Below, one piece after another: positions 1 through 14,402 of a DNA stretch of 64,000 nt. The stretch lies in contig NZ_NSJZ01000010.1 of the NCBI RefSeq assembly GCF_002287065.1, positions 40,933-104,932 on the forward strand, in the 5' to 3' direction. The notes beneath the pieces were generated by a model. It searched no databases, was not told the origin of the DNA, and saw nothing but the letters and a program-made list of their open reading frames with translations. Positions within the stretch are counted from its first letter, which is position 1; each line of letters opens with the position of its first letter. The DNA comes from Paracoccus salipaludis (GTDB taxonomy: Bacteria; Pseudomonadota; Alphaproteobacteria; Rhodobacterales; Rhodobacteraceae). The position numbers and the translations under genes were made by a program.

Positions 1-179
1 GACGCTTGCAAGGTCGCGGACAGCATCACCGCTGACAGGCCGTCCGAAGAAAATTCCGGCATGTCAAAAGGATTGCCGACGCCTGTCCCGCCGGACCGCC
101 GCAGGGGAATGATTGCGGCCAGGTGCGGCGTGCAATACCCTCCGCCGCGGTGCAACCTCTCCTCTGCTGAAAGAACCGC
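1..179. other. Leader region, no gene recognised
   Basis: No supported coding frame is seen before the first response regulator. The stretch is slightly richer in A and T around 45-75, so it may hold the promoter of the signalling operon, but no clear -35/-10 pair can be assigned. Only a weak GAAAG-type ribosome binding site precedes the ATG at 180. Confidence 0.4.
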
Positions 180-569
180 ATGTCCACGTCTGCCAAGCTT
201 CGCGTGCTGATCGCCGAGGATGAGGTCCTCGTCTCGATGTTTCTCTCAGATCTGGTCGAGGACGCCGGTTTCGAGGTCGTGGGCGTCGCTCGCACCGCGT
301 CCGAGGCGGTGGAAATGGCGCAGCAGCACCGACCCGACATCGCGCTCATGGATGCCAACCTGAAGGGCGGGTCCACGGGCGTGTCCGCGGCCGAGACCTT
401 GGTTCGCGGTCAGGATATCTCGATCATCTTCATCTCCGGCGACAGCGGCCTTGTCCACGATCCGGCCGTTGCCGCGCTGAAGCCGGTCGCGGTGGTGGAA
501 AAGCCCTGCATGCCCGACGAATTGACGGCCGTGCTGCACCGCGCCGCCCGCCTGCGCAACGCTGCCTGA
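180..569 (+). CDS. Single-domain response regulator (CheY-like receiver)
   Basis: This 129-residue protein is one receiver domain with no output domain, so it probably passes or buffers phosphate within a phosphorelay in the cytoplasm. The acidic pocket is at E13/D14, the predicted phospho-acceptor is D58 in LMDANL, the switch serine is S86 and the conserved lysine is K108 in VEKP. The length is normal for a stand-alone receiver. It lies 33 bp upstream of a very large hybrid kinase and is followed by a second hybrid kinase, all on the same strand, so these kinases are the likely partners. The ATG at 180 has only a weak ribosome binding site. Stimulus and output are unknown. Confidence 0.9.
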   Translation: MSTSAKLRVLIAEDEVLVSMFLSDLVEDAGFEVVGVARTASEAVEMAQQHRPDIALMDANLKGGSTGVSAAETLVRGQDISIIFISGDSGLVHDPAVAALKPVAVVEKPCMPDELTAVLHRAARLRNAA

Positions 570-602
570 AGCCCCGACCAGACGCCGGACACCAAGACAA
601 CC

Positions 603-5893
<5,291 letters not shown>

Positions 5894-5897
<4 letters not shown>

Positions 5898-7885
5898 GCG
5901 CCGCGGCGGCCGACGCGCCTGCCCGGATCCTCGTCGTCGACGACGACGAGGCCAACCTGATCGCCGCGCAGGCCGTGCTGGCCGACCTCGGCCATCCGGT
6001 CGTCACCGCGACCTCCGGCGCCGAGGCCCTGCGCGCCGTGCTGCGGCACGAGTTCGCCGTGATCCTGCTGGATGTGCGGATGCCGGGCATGGACGGATAC
6101 GAAACCGCCGAACTGATCCGGCAGCGTGAACGCTCGCGCCACGTGCCGATCATCTTCCTGTCCGGCGTCGACAAGGAAACCTCGCACCAGTTCCGCGGCT
6201 ATGCCGCCGGTGCCGTCGATTACGTCCTCAAGCCCGCCGAGCCGCTGATCCTGCGGTCCAAGGTCCAGGTCTTCGCCGAGCTTTATGAACAGCGCCGCCA
6301 GATCGCGCTGAAGGCCGAGGCCGAACGCAAGCTCATGGCCGAGAACCTTGCCGTGCGCGCGCGCGAGGCCGAGGTCGCGCGCGAGCTTGAACGCACGCTG
6401 ATGACGCAGGCGCTGGTGCTGGACGCCCTGCCCTTGGCCCTTTTCGTGATCGAGCCGGGCGAGGATGCCCGCCGCTTCGTTGGCGGCAATGTCCAGGCGC
6501 TGTGCGGGGGCCATGACGACCTGGACTTTGCCGTCGGGGACTGGATGGACCGCGTCCACCCCGACGATCGCCCGCGGCTGGCGGCGGCGCAAAGCGCGCT
6601 GCCCGACACCGGAGGCTACGAGATCGAATACCGCATCCTGTGCGGCTCTGAAGAGCAGTGGATGATGGAGCACGCCGCTGCCGGGGACGAGGGCGAGGAC
6701 GGCCTGATGATCTCGGGCGTCATCACCGATGTGACAGGCCGCAAGCGGCTTGAGGAACAGCTGACCCACGCGCAGAAGCTCGAGGCGATCGGGCAGTTGT
6801 CGGGCGGGGTCGCGCATGACTTCAACAACATGCTCGGCGTCATCATCGGCTCGCTGGACCGGGTGCAGGCCACCGCCGAACTGGACGAGCGCAGCCGCGG
6901 GCGGCTCGGCCTCGCGCTGCAGGCGGCCCAGAGCTGCGCCGACCTGACCAAGCGTCTTCTGGGCTTTGCCCGTCGCCAGAAGCTGCAACCGCGCGAGCTT
7001 GACGTGACCTCCGAGATGGGCCGCCTTCGCGGCCTGTTCGAGCGCGTGCTGGGCGAAACCGTCACCGCCACGCTGGACATCCCGGCGGATCTGCCCCCGG
7101 TGTGGCTCGATGCCTCGCAGTTCGAAGGGGCCATCGTCAACCTAGTGGTGAATGCGCGCGACGCGATGCCGGAAGGCGGCACCCTGGCCGTCTCGGCGCG
7201 GCTGGTGGACCTGGACGCAGGCGAAGCGGCAATGGCGAACCTGCCAGCCGGTCCCTTCATCCGCCTGTCGGTCGCCGACAGCGGCACGGGCATGGACGCC
7301 GAAACCCAGGCGCGCGCGCTGGAACCCTTCTTCACGACCAAGGGCCCCGACAAGGGAACCGGGCTCGGGCTCAGCTCGATCTACGGCTTCCTGCGCCAGT
7401 CCGGAGGCGGGCTGCGTATCGAAAGCGAGCCGGGCGCTGGCACCGCCGTGCACCTGTACCTGCCGCCGATGCAGAACCCCGAGAGTTCCCGGGAAGAAGC
7501 GCCACGTGCCGCAGCAGCGGACCTGACCGGATTGCGGATAGCCTTGGTCGAGGACAATGACGCGCTGCGCGACGTGACCTGCGCCATGCTGAACGAGATG
7601 GGCTGCGGGGTGACCGGCTTTGCCAGCGCCGACGCGGCGGCGGATGCGCTGGATCTCGCGTCCATCGACCTGCTGGTGACTGACTGCGTCATGCCGGGGC
7701 AGTTGAACGGTCCCCGGCTCTGCGAACTGCTGCGCGAACGTCGCGATGATCTGCCCGTGCTCTTCATTTCGGGGTTCCGCGCGGATGCCGAGGAATTGCC
7801 GACCCGCGCAACGGCTCTGCTGGCCAAGCCCTTCGACGCCGCTCAGCTTCGGGCAGCAATCGGGAACCTGCTGAAGCCGGCATGA
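5894..7885 (+). CDS. Hybrid histidine kinase, REC-PAS-HisKA-HATPase-REC
   Basis: The GTG start at 5894 overlaps the stop of the upstream kinase (GTGA), giving 663 residues. Longer frames to the ATG at 5771 would run inside that kinase and were not used. An N-terminal receiver (D60 in [11 protein letters not shown]) is followed by a helical linker and a PAS domain (about 170-290). The HisKA domain has H308 in GGVAHDFNN, and the ATPase domain ends near residue 540. A C-terminal receiver has D597 in VTDCVMPG. The [10 protein letters not shown]-box is typical of soluble kinases that phosphorylate their own C-terminal receiver. No membrane segment is seen. With the two upstream genes it probably forms one phosphorelay module; the signal is unknown. 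Confidence 0.92.
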
Positions 7886-7915
7886 TCCGGCGCCGAACAC
7901 GGCGACGCCCGGATC
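7884..7915 (+). terminator. Hairpin at the end of the kinase operon
   Basis: A 7-bp outer stem GATCCGG/CCGGATC and a 5-bp inner stem CGCCG/CGGCG enclose a 4-base loop, with a 4-base bulge on the 3' side. It begins inside the kinase stop codon. No T tract follows, so it may act as a weak terminator or a 3' mRNA stabiliser. Confidence 0.45.
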
Positions 7916-8217
7916 GATGAGCCCTTGTCGGCGGCAGGACCGGCGAAGGCCCCGCTTGCCGCCCGGTTCCTGAACAGGGCTGCGGAAGCACAAGGCAGTC
8001 CGCGACCTGCGCTGCCCGTCCCGCGCCGTGCGGCGGGTCGCCCGGGCGCATGTGTTCGCCTTGTCCGGCGCCGACAGGCTTTCCGTGACGGATGCCCTTC
8101 CGGCTGATGGAAAAATGCCCCGGCGCTGTCCTGCCAGACTCGGATGCTTCGCTTGGAGGAAGGATCAACCGGGGGTATCGTCAGGAGGATCGCCGGCGGT
8201 CGGATCGGAGCAACCGG
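7916..8217. other. Intergenic region upstream of the CIS-linked membrane protein
   Basis: About 300 bp lie between the kinase operon and the membrane protein. Open frames run through it on both strands, but none has a good ribosome binding site or recognisable family. The frame of the membrane protein is open back to 8092; I place the start at the ATG at 8218 because a GGAG lies seven bases upstream. Confidence 0.4.
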
Positions 8218-8907
8218 ATGGATGCGACAAAGATCGGCATCTTCTGCCTCGGGCTTTTTGCCTTCGCCATGGCAGTTCTGGGCGAGCTTTCGCTCGGCTT
8301 CGCCCTGGGTTCGATGGCGGCGGTGGAAGCGCACAGCACGCCCGGCTGGGGCATCCGCATGCTGGGGCTGATCGACCTCGCGCTTGCCTGGACGCTTGCA
8401 CTCATGGCGGTCGAGATCATCCGCCCTGTGGGCCAGCTTGCGAAGCTCCAGGGGTTCGTGACCCTCGTGCTGTCGATCTTCGGCATCCTTGCCGGGCTGC
8501 TGCTGATCTTCACGACGCTGTCCTTGCTGATCCTGATGGTCTCGCTGCTGCTGGCATTTCCCTTCGGGACCGCCGTCTACATGGCCGCATGGGCGGCTTT
8601 TCCGGCAGACGCCGCGCAGGCGACATTGGCGCTGCTGATGATCTTCAAGCTGATCGGCATCGCGCTTTTCATGGTGGCCACCCCGGGGCTGCTGAAGAAC
8701 AAGGGGCTGATCCTGCTGCTGGGGCTTTCGGTCGGGCTGACCTTCCTGACCGGCCTTCTGATCGGCTTCGTTCCGGGGGTGGTGGCGGCCATCGCCGATG
8801 TTCTCGGCGCGCTTATCTCGGCGGTCGCGGGGACGATCTGGATGGTGGTGCTGCTGGTCGGCGCGATCGGCTCTGTCCTGCGCGCGATCCGCAGCACCGT
8901 CACCTGA
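8218..8907 (+). CDS. Polytopic membrane protein of unknown function, upstream of CIS genes
   Basis: The protein has 229 residues and about six hydrophobic segments: roughly 5-25, 45-65, 78-98, 100-122, 138-160 and 165-215, the last probably more than one helix. There is no enzymatic motif, and I do not recognise the family. It is 91 bp upstream of the first contractile injection system gene and on the same strand, so it could help place or release the particle at the inner membrane, but that is inferred from position only. The 91-bp gap contains an A+T-richer stretch around 8955-8975 that could be a promoter for the CIS genes, in which case this protein would be transcribed separately. Confidence 0.65.
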   Translation: MDATKIGIFCLGLFAFAMAVLGELSLGFALGSMAAVEAHSTPGWGIRMLGLIDLALAWTLALMAVEIIRPVGQLAKLQGFVTLVLSIFGILAGLLLIFTTLSLLILMVSLLLAFPFGTAVYMAAWAAFPADAAQATLALLMIFKLIGIALFMVATPGLLKNKGLILLLGLSVGLTFLTGLLIGFVPGVVAAIADVLGALISAVAGTIWMVVLLVGAIGSVLRAIRSTVT

Positions 8908-8998
8908 GGCAATCGCCTTCCGCGTGAAACTAACAGTGCGATGAAGGCCGGGATCTGATAGACATAAAGCAAGCTTCTGTTTCGCTGGAGTCGTTCCG

Positions 8999-9463
8999 AT
9001 GTCCGTTGAAGCGCTGATGGAATGGGTGAGGCACCATGCCGGCGGTGCTTCGGTTCATCTGCGCGGAACGGGGGATGACCCGGCCGAAGGCGTCAGCCTG
9101 GCGCTGGTGGCCATCGATCCTGCCGCATCCTTCGGAACCGGCACGCTGAGGATCGACCTGACCTATCGCCTGACCGTGCGGCTGGCGGATGCGGGCGCGG
9201 CGAACGATCTGCTCTGCGACATCGCCTTTGCCGCGATCGACGCCCCGGGCCTTCCGGGGGACGGCGACTCACTGCGCCGCCCGATCCGGCTGCTTGCGCC
9301 GGCAGAGGCGCAAAGTCGCCATGGCCCCGTTTCCGAACCCTGCCTGCACCTCGTCCTCACCGTCGAGCGTCGGCGGGAGATGACGCCCGCGCTTCCGGTC
9401 AGGGAACGCATTCTCAGAAGCAGCCAGGACGTGCCGCGGCTTTCCGCGGGTCAAGGAAGGTAA
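8999..9463 (+). CDS. Small CIS-cluster protein, possible cap/tail terminator
   Basis: The 154-residue soluble protein has a good ribosome binding site (GGAG, 8 bases before the ATG) and lies 27 bp before the sheath gene. Residues 45-80 alternate hydrophobic and charged residues (LRIDLTYRLTVRLAD), like the beta-strands of tail-terminator and Pvc16/DUF4255-like cap proteins, and its length is in that range. The match is by pattern and position only, with no diagnostic motif. The first gene in some extracellular CIS loci is a cap or terminator, which fits. It could also be an unrelated chaperone or adaptor. Confidence 0.5.
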   Translation: MSVEALMEWVRHHAGGASVHLRGTGDDPAEGVSLALVAIDPAASFGTGTLRIDLTYRLTVRLADAGAANDLLCDIAFAAIDAPGLPGDGDSLRRPIRLLAPAEAQSRHGPVSEPCLHLVLTVERRREMTPALPVRERILRSSQDVPRLSAGQGR

Positions 9464-9490
9464 CGCAGCGGGCAAGGGAGGATTGCCGAG

Positions 9491-10657
9491 ATGCCCGAGT
9501 ATCTGACGCCAGGCGTTTATATCGAGGAAGTGTCCACGGGCGCGCGGCCGATCCAGGAGGTGGGCACCACCACCGCGGCCTTCCTTGGGCTTGCGCCCGA
9601 CCCTGCCGCCAAACCGGGCGAGGCTCACGCCGTCACCAGCTGGCGCGACTTCACGCGGATCTTCGGGGGCCAGGCGGGGGTCTCGACCCCTCTCTCGCAT
9701 GCGCTGGCGGGGTTCTTCCTCAACGGCGGGCAGCGGGCCTGGGTGGTGAACACCGGTCCCGGCGGCGGGTTCGAGGAAGGACTGCACGCGCTGTCGGCCG
9801 TGGACGAGATCTCGATGATCGCGGCGCCCGGCCAGACGGATGCCGCCGTCCACGACCTTCTGCTGACCCATTGCGAGCAGCTGGGCACCCGTTTCGCCAT
9901 CCTCGACGGCCCGGCCGAGGCGCACAACCTGTCGCTGCTGATCCGCGTGGCCAGCCTGTCCGCCGGGGACCGCGACGAGGGCGAGGGCGACGGGTCCGGC
10001 GGCATGCGCTCGCGCGAAAGCGAACGCGGCTACGGCGGGCTTTATTTTCCTCATCTCGTCGTGCGCGACCCCTTCGACTCGACCAAGCTCGTCACGGTGC
10101 CGCCCTCGGGGCATGTGGCGGGAATGTTCGCGCTGAGCGACATGCGGCGCGGCGTCTTCAAGGCGCCGGCAAACATGGTCGTGCGCGGCGCGCTGGGACT
10201 GTCGCAGCGCCTGACGGATGCCGAGCAGGGCGTGCTGAACCCCGCGGGCGTCAACGCCTTCCGCATGTTCACCGGGCGCGGGATCGTGCTGTGGGGGGCA
10301 CGCACCCTCGCGCCTGCCGCCAGCGAATGGCGCTATGTCCCGGTCCGGCGACTTTTCATCATGGTCGAGGAAAGCATCCGCCGCGGCACCCAGTGGGTCG
10401 TGTTCGAACCGAACGACGAGCGGCTGTGGAAAAGTATCCGCCGCGACGTCGGGGCGTTCCTCATGCTGCTCTGGCGGGACGGGGCCCTGCAGGGGGCGAC
10501 GCCCGAGCAGGCCTTCTTCGTCAAGTGCGACGCCGAGACCAACACCCCCGACGAGATCGCCGCCGGGCGCGTGGTCATCGAGGTCGGGCTGGCCCCGGTC
10601 CGTCCGGCCGAGTTCGTGATCTTCCGCATCGGCCAGACAAGCGCCGAACTGCCCTGA
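9491..10657 (+). CDS. Contractile injection system sheath protein
   Basis: The 388-residue protein begins MPEYLTPGVYIEEVSTG, the characteristic start of phage-like sheath proteins (Pvc2/Afp2, phage tail sheath family), in which the N-terminal strand links subunits. The C-terminal part (about 265-388) carries the conserved core with RRLFIMVEESIRRGTQWVVFEPN. The sheath polymer surrounds the inner tube and contracts to drive it into the target. At 388 residues it is at the short end for the family. Only one sheath gene is present, whereas Photorhabdus-type loci carry two or three. A strong GGGAGG ribosome binding site precedes the ATG. Confidence 0.95.
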   Translation: MPEYLTPGVYIEEVSTGARPIQEVGTTTAAFLGLAPDPAAKPGEAHAVTSWRDFTRIFGGQAGVSTPLSHALAGFFLNGGQRAWVVNTGPGGGFEEGLHALSAVDEISMIAAPGQTDAAVHDLLLTHCEQLGTRFAILDGPAEAHNLSLLIRVASLSAGDRDEGEGDGSGGMRSRESERGYGGLYFPHLVVRDPFDSTKLVTVPPSGHVAGMFALSDMRRGVFKAPANMVVRGALGLSQRLTDAEQGVLNPAGVNAFRMFTGRGIVLWGARTLAPAASEWRYVPVRRLFIMVEESIRRGTQWVVFEPNDERLWKSIRRDVGAFLMLLWRDGALQGATPEQAFFVKCDAETNTPDEIAAGRVVIEVGLAPVRPAEFVIFRIGQTSAELP

Positions 10658-10675
10658 CCCGCGAAGGAGCTGGCC

Positions 10676-11131
10676 ATGCCGGAAACACAAACCACCCAGA
10701 CCGCCCAGGCACCCGACCCGATGCGGAACTTCCAGTTCCGGCTGGAGATTCCGGGCGTGGCGCGGGGACATTTCACCGAGGTCAGCGGCCTTGGCGTGCG
10801 CGTCCACCCGATCCGCTACCGCGAGGGCGGCATCGGCCAGATCGTGCGAACCTTGCCGGGGCCGGTCGACTATTCCGAGGTGACGCTGCGATATGGCCTG
10901 ATCCGGGACGCCGAGCTGTGGAACTGGATGCAGGGCACGATCCAGGGCCGGGTCGAGCGGCGCAACGTGTCCATCATGATGCTGGAAACGGATGGCACGA
11001 CCGAGAGCCTGCGCTGGAACCTCTTCAACGCCTGGCCCTGCGAATGGCAGGGGGCACCCCTGGACGCACTGGGGCGCGACGTGGCGGTCGAGCTGCTGCG
11101 CCTTTCCTTCGACCAGCTCGAGCGGGTCTGA
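10676..11131 (+). CDS. Inner tube protein (gp19-like)
   Basis: The 151-residue protein belongs to the T4 gp19/Hcp-like tail tube family. It has the usual opening RNFQFRLEIPG, followed by FTEVSGLGVRV and a central SIMMLETDG segment. Hexameric rings of it stack to form the tube inside the sheath. The length is normal. It starts 18 bp after the sheath stop with a GAAGGAG ribosome binding site. Only one tube gene is present; many extracellular CIS loci carry two (Pvc1 and Pvc5), the second forming the first ring on the baseplate. It is followed after three bases by the proline-rich gene. Confidence 0.95.
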   Translation: MPETQTTQTAQAPDPMRNFQFRLEIPGVARGHFTEVSGLGVRVHPIRYREGGIGQIVRTLPGPVDYSEVTLRYGLIRDAELWNWMQGTIQGRVERRNVSIMMLETDGTTESLRWNLFNAWPCEWQGAPLDALGRDVAVELLRLSFDQLERV

Positions 11132-11134
11132 GCC

Positions 11135-12151
11135 ATGGCCACGCGGGTCCCGCTCCGGCGCCGGCTTTCGCGCCTTCTGCAGCGGGTGGCGCGCCTGCTC
11201 GACGTGCAGGAAAGCGAGCAGCAGGCGCGGATGTTGCGGCTGCGCCGGTCCTTCCCCGAAGCGCCCGAGGCCTGGATCGCGGCGGTGGCGGCCTGCGGAG
11301 AGCCCGCCGGTCCGATGCAGGCGGCGCGGCTGTCTAGGCCACCCGGCCGCACTCCCTTAGCCACGCACTCTCCATGGAACATGACACCCTCCGGCCATCC
11401 CGAAGGGCGCGGTCGTCCCGACGGCCTTTCTTCCGACCCGCCGCCAGCCCCGCCGATCGTCTCGCCCACGGCGAAGCCTCAAGGACCGCGGCTGGTCTTC
11501 GACCATGTCGCCCCCTGTGGAGAGGCGCGGGAACGGGCCTTGTTCCACGGGCGTCCTCCTCTCCGGCCCGCGCCCGCCGTCCTTGCCGATCTGCCGCCTT
11601 CACCCTCCCCGGCGCCTGCCCCGATCCCGCCGCCGCCCGGGCGCACGCCGCTGCGGTTCCGCGCCGAGTTCCACCGGGATGCAGCGCCCCATCTCTTTCG
11701 CCCGGACCCGCCGCGCGACCGAAGCCCCGCGACTGCCTCCACCGACGCCGCCGCCCCGACCGCCGACTTCCCGGTCTTGCAGCCGGAACGCGAACACCCG
11801 GTCGATCCCGCATCCTTTGCCCTGCCCGAACCGAAAGCCTGGCACCGGTCCCTGTGGCCGCCGCCATCCCCGCCGCCCCCCCGGTCGGCGGGGGAAAGGG
11901 TTCCCCCCCTCCTGCCCCCGGCCCCCGGCCCGTCCGCCGAGGCAAGGTTCCCGCAGCCGCTGCCCCGGCCCCCCGCTCCGCTCCCCCTTCCGCCCAGGGC
12001 ATCCTCCCCGGCACGGGCCAGTGAGGCCGTGCCCGCGCTTCCGCATCCCTGGCCCGCGCTTCCCGCCCGCCCCGACCCTCCGGCACCCCCGGCAACGGGC
12101 CGCTGGGCCGAGCCCCTGCCCGATCAGGAGAGACGCGGATGGAGCGCGTGA
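11135..12151 (+). CDS. Proline-rich CIS-cluster protein of unknown function
   Basis: The protein has 338 residues. The first 75 or so are basic and helical (RRRLSRLLQRVARLLDVQE). The rest is disordered and extremely rich in proline, alanine and arginine, with many PP and PPP runs. It starts 3 bp after the tube gene and overlaps the next gene by 13 bp, so it sits where small Pvc6-like adaptors occur in other loci. I do not recognise a domain. It could be a scaffold, a tether or a tube-length component. Several other frames across 11374-12046 are also open because of base composition, so the exact product deserves proteomic confirmation. Confidence 0.6.
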   Translation: MATRVPLRRRLSRLLQRVARLLDVQESEQQARMLRLRRSFPEAPEAWIAAVAACGEPAGPMQAARLSRPPGRTPLATHSPWNMTPSGHPEGRGRPDGLSSDPPPAPPIVSPTAKPQGPRLVFDHVAPCGEARERALFHGRPPLRPAPAVLADLPPSPSPAPAPIPPPPGRTPLRFRAEFHRDAAPHLFRPDPPRDRSPATASTDAAAPTADFPVLQPEREHPVDPASFALPEPKAWHRSLWPPPSPPPPRSAGERVPPLLPPAPGPSAEARFPQPLPRPPAPLPLPPRASSPARASEAVPALPHPWPALPARPDPPAPPATGRWAEPLPDQERRGWSA

Positions 12152-12906
12152 CCTTTCTCATCGAGGACACGGGCGAGCGCGTGTCCTGCCTGCTCAATCC
12201 CGAAAGCCTGACGCTTACGCGCCGCGCGGGCCTGCGCGAGCGGACCGGCCGGGGCGGCGCACTGACGGGCGCTGCGGGAAGCCACGATCCCCTGATCGCG
12301 ACCGGGGGCGGCGTGACGGAACTGGAACTGCACCTGCTCTTCGACACGGAACTGGCCCGGAGCCTCGATCCCCGCCCCGCCGCGGCGCCCGCCGGCGGGC
12401 CCGAGCCGCCGCGGCTGACCGAGCCCGACGTGCGCGACCTCACGCGGCCCCTGCTGAACCTGGCCGAACCTGCCCCGGGAACGGGGGACAGGCGCGGCGC
12501 GGCGGTCTGCCGCTTCATCTGGGGCACGGCCTGGAACCTGCCCGTGGTGGTGCTGGTCGTCGCCGAAAGGCTCGAGCGCTTCGGCCCCGACGGCGTGCCG
12601 GGCCGTTCGTGGATGAGCCTGCGCCTGCGGCAGGTGCCCGAGAGCGAAAGCGCCTCCATGGCCCCCCCGCCGCCGGCCGGGGGAACCCTGCCCGAGGCGG
12701 CGCCCGAGATGATGCCGGACGCCATCCAGACGGTCGCCGACCCTTCCGGCCAGCCCTCGACGCCGCTTTACCTGGCCGCCCTGTGGCTGACGGGCGATCC
12801 CGAGGACTGGCCGCGCGTCGCCGAGGCGAGCGGGATCGAGGACCCGCTGCGGATCGAAGCGGGGACGATCCTGACCGCCGGCCCGACGGCAGAGGCCGCG
12901 CCATGA
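12139..12906 (+). CDS. CIS tube/baseplate adaptor protein (Pvc7-like)
   Basis: The 255-residue protein begins MERVTFLIEDTGERVSCLLNPESLTLTRRAG. This form (a short strand, then a NPESL/NPE motif) is typical of the CIS tube N-terminal domain in Pvc7/Afp7 and phage gp53-like proteins, which join the tube to the hub. An LFDTEL segment at about residue 67 and an ETL-type C-terminal strand also fit. The C-terminal LysM domain found in many relatives is not obvious here. It overlaps the proline-rich gene by 13 bp and the spike gene by 4 bp (ATGA). An AGGAGA ribosome binding site lies before the ATG at 12139. Confidence 0.82.
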   Translation: MERVTFLIEDTGERVSCLLNPESLTLTRRAGLRERTGRGGALTGAAGSHDPLIATGGGVTELELHLLFDTELARSLDPRPAAAPAGGPEPPRLTEPDVRDLTRPLLNLAEPAPGTGDRRGAAVCRFIWGTAWNLPVVVLVVAERLERFGPDGVPGRSWMSLRLRQVPESESASMAPPPPAGGTLPEAAPEMMPDAIQTVADPSGQPSTPLYLAALWLTGDPEDWPRVAEASGIEDPLRIEAGTILTAGPTAEAAP

Positions 12907-14399
12907 CCCGCCCCCTCACCTCGCGGCCCCGCCTGCGTCTCGACCTCGACGGTGCCGAGATGGACGGGGCGCTGGCGGCCCGGCTGTCCTGTGCCGTGCT
13001 GCGGCAGGCGCTCGGCGCCCCGGCGGCGCTGGAACTGGACTTTGCCGATCCCGACTGGTCCGACATCCTGCGCACCGGCACGACCGTTCGGGCAGCGATC
13101 GACGGCCGCGCCGTCTTCGCGGGTGCCATCACCGGGATGCGCGAGGAATCCTCGGCGTCCGGGCGCTCGCTGCGGGTGGTGGCGCGCGATCCGTTGATCC
13201 GCCTTGCCCGGCGGCAGACGCTGCGGGCGCTGGCGGATGTCTCGGCGCCGGATGTGGCAGCGCAGCTTGCCGCCGACATCGGCCTTGGCAGCCGCAGCCT
13301 CGAGACCACGCCCAAGCGCCTGCTGGTGCTGCAGCACGAACAGACGGACCTCGACTTCCTTGCCGATCTTTGCGGCCAGTCGGGGCTTTACCCGATCGTG
13401 CGCGGCGACCTGCTGCTGCTCATGTCTCTTGCAGGGGACGGAGAGGGCGCGACGCACCTTGAACTGGGACAGTCGCTTCTTTCCTGCGACATCGCCGTCG
13501 CCGCCGACAGGTGGCTTCCGGGCGGTGTCATCCACAGCCGCGATCCCCTGTCCCTGAAGTCGCGCATCAACCGCTCGTCCCTCGCGCGGCAGGACCGGGT
13601 GGTCGATCTGCACGACCCCGGCGGCGACCCACCGGGGGGCGAGCGGATGCTGCTCAACCGGCACCTCGGGACCGACGCCGAGGCCGAAGCCATGCTGCAG
13701 GCCACGCTTGACCGTGCCGCGGCCGAGGCGGCGGTGGCCGAAGGGCTTGCCGAGGGCGACCCGGACCTCGTGCCCGGACGCGCCGTCACCATCGAGGGCG
13801 TGCTGCCGCCGCTTGCGGGCGGCTATGTCATCACCCGCGCGCTGCATCGGCTGTCGGCGACGGAAGGATATGTCACCGAGTTCTCGACCGAGGCCCCGCG
13901 CCTGCCCCGGCCCGCGCGCACCCCGCTTGTGGCCGTGGGCCGGGTCACCGACGACGGCGACCCCGAGAAGCTGGGCCGCTGCCGGGTCGAGCTGCCGGAT
14001 TTCGGCGGCCTCGACGCCGGCTGGATGGCCTGCCTTTCGGCGGGCGCGGGTCGCCGCCGAGGGATCGTGGCGCTGCCGCAGAAGGGCGACGACGTGCTGG
14101 TGCTGTTCCCCGAGGGCGACCCGGGCCGCGGCATCGTGCTGGGCGGGCTGTTCGGGACCCATGCGCTGCCGTCCGAGGCCCGGCGCGAGCCGCACGGGAT
14201 CGTGCTGCGGACCGAGGGCGGGCAGATCCTTGACCTTTCCGGCGGCGGCGGCGCGCTGAAGGTCGCGACCTCGGGGGGAAGCCTTCTGGAGATGGGCCCC
14301 GGGCAGGTCCGCCTGGCAGCCGCGGCCGACCTGGTCATCGAGGCGCCGCGGCGGACCATCACCATCCGGGCGGCGGAGATCAATTTCGAACGGGAATAG
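12903..14399 (+). CDS. Hub-spike protein (VgrG/Pvc8-like)
   Basis: The ATG at 12903 overlaps the previous stop (ATGA), giving 498 residues. Residues about 1-330 match the gp27/phage late control gene D hub fold, including LIRLARRQTLRALADVSAPDVAAQLAADIGL and the EQTDLDFLADLCGQSGLY element conserved in VgrG and Pvc8. Residues about 340-430 look like the gp5 OB-fold (VGRVTDDGDPEKLGRCRVELPDF, GDDVLVLFPEGDP). A short beta-helix with a hydrophilic end follows. The trimer would form the baseplate centre and the membrane-piercing needle. No effector domain is attached to the C-terminus. Confidence 0.92.
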   Translation: MTRPLTSRPRLRLDLDGAEMDGALAARLSCAVLRQALGAPAALELDFADPDWSDILRTGTTVRAAIDGRAVFAGAITGMREESSASGRSLRVVARDPLIRLARRQTLRALADVSAPDVAAQLAADIGLGSRSLETTPKRLLVLQHEQTDLDFLADLCGQSGLYPIVRGDLLLLMSLAGDGEGATHLELGQSLLSCDIAVAADRWLPGGVIHSRDPLSLKSRINRSSLARQDRVVDLHDPGGDPPGGERMLLNRHLGTDAEAEAMLQATLDRAAAEAAVAEGLAEGDPDLVPGRAVTIEGVLPPLAGGYVITRALHRLSATEGYVTEFSTEAPRLPRPARTPLVAVGRVTDDGDPEKLGRCRVELPDFGGLDAGWMACLSAGAGRRRGIVALPQKGDDVLVLFPEGDPGRGIVLGGLFGTHALPSEARREPHGIVLRTEGGQILDLSGGGGALKVATSGGSLLEMGPGQVRLAAAADLVIEAPRRTITIRAAEINFERE

Positions 14400-14402
14400 G
14401 AC

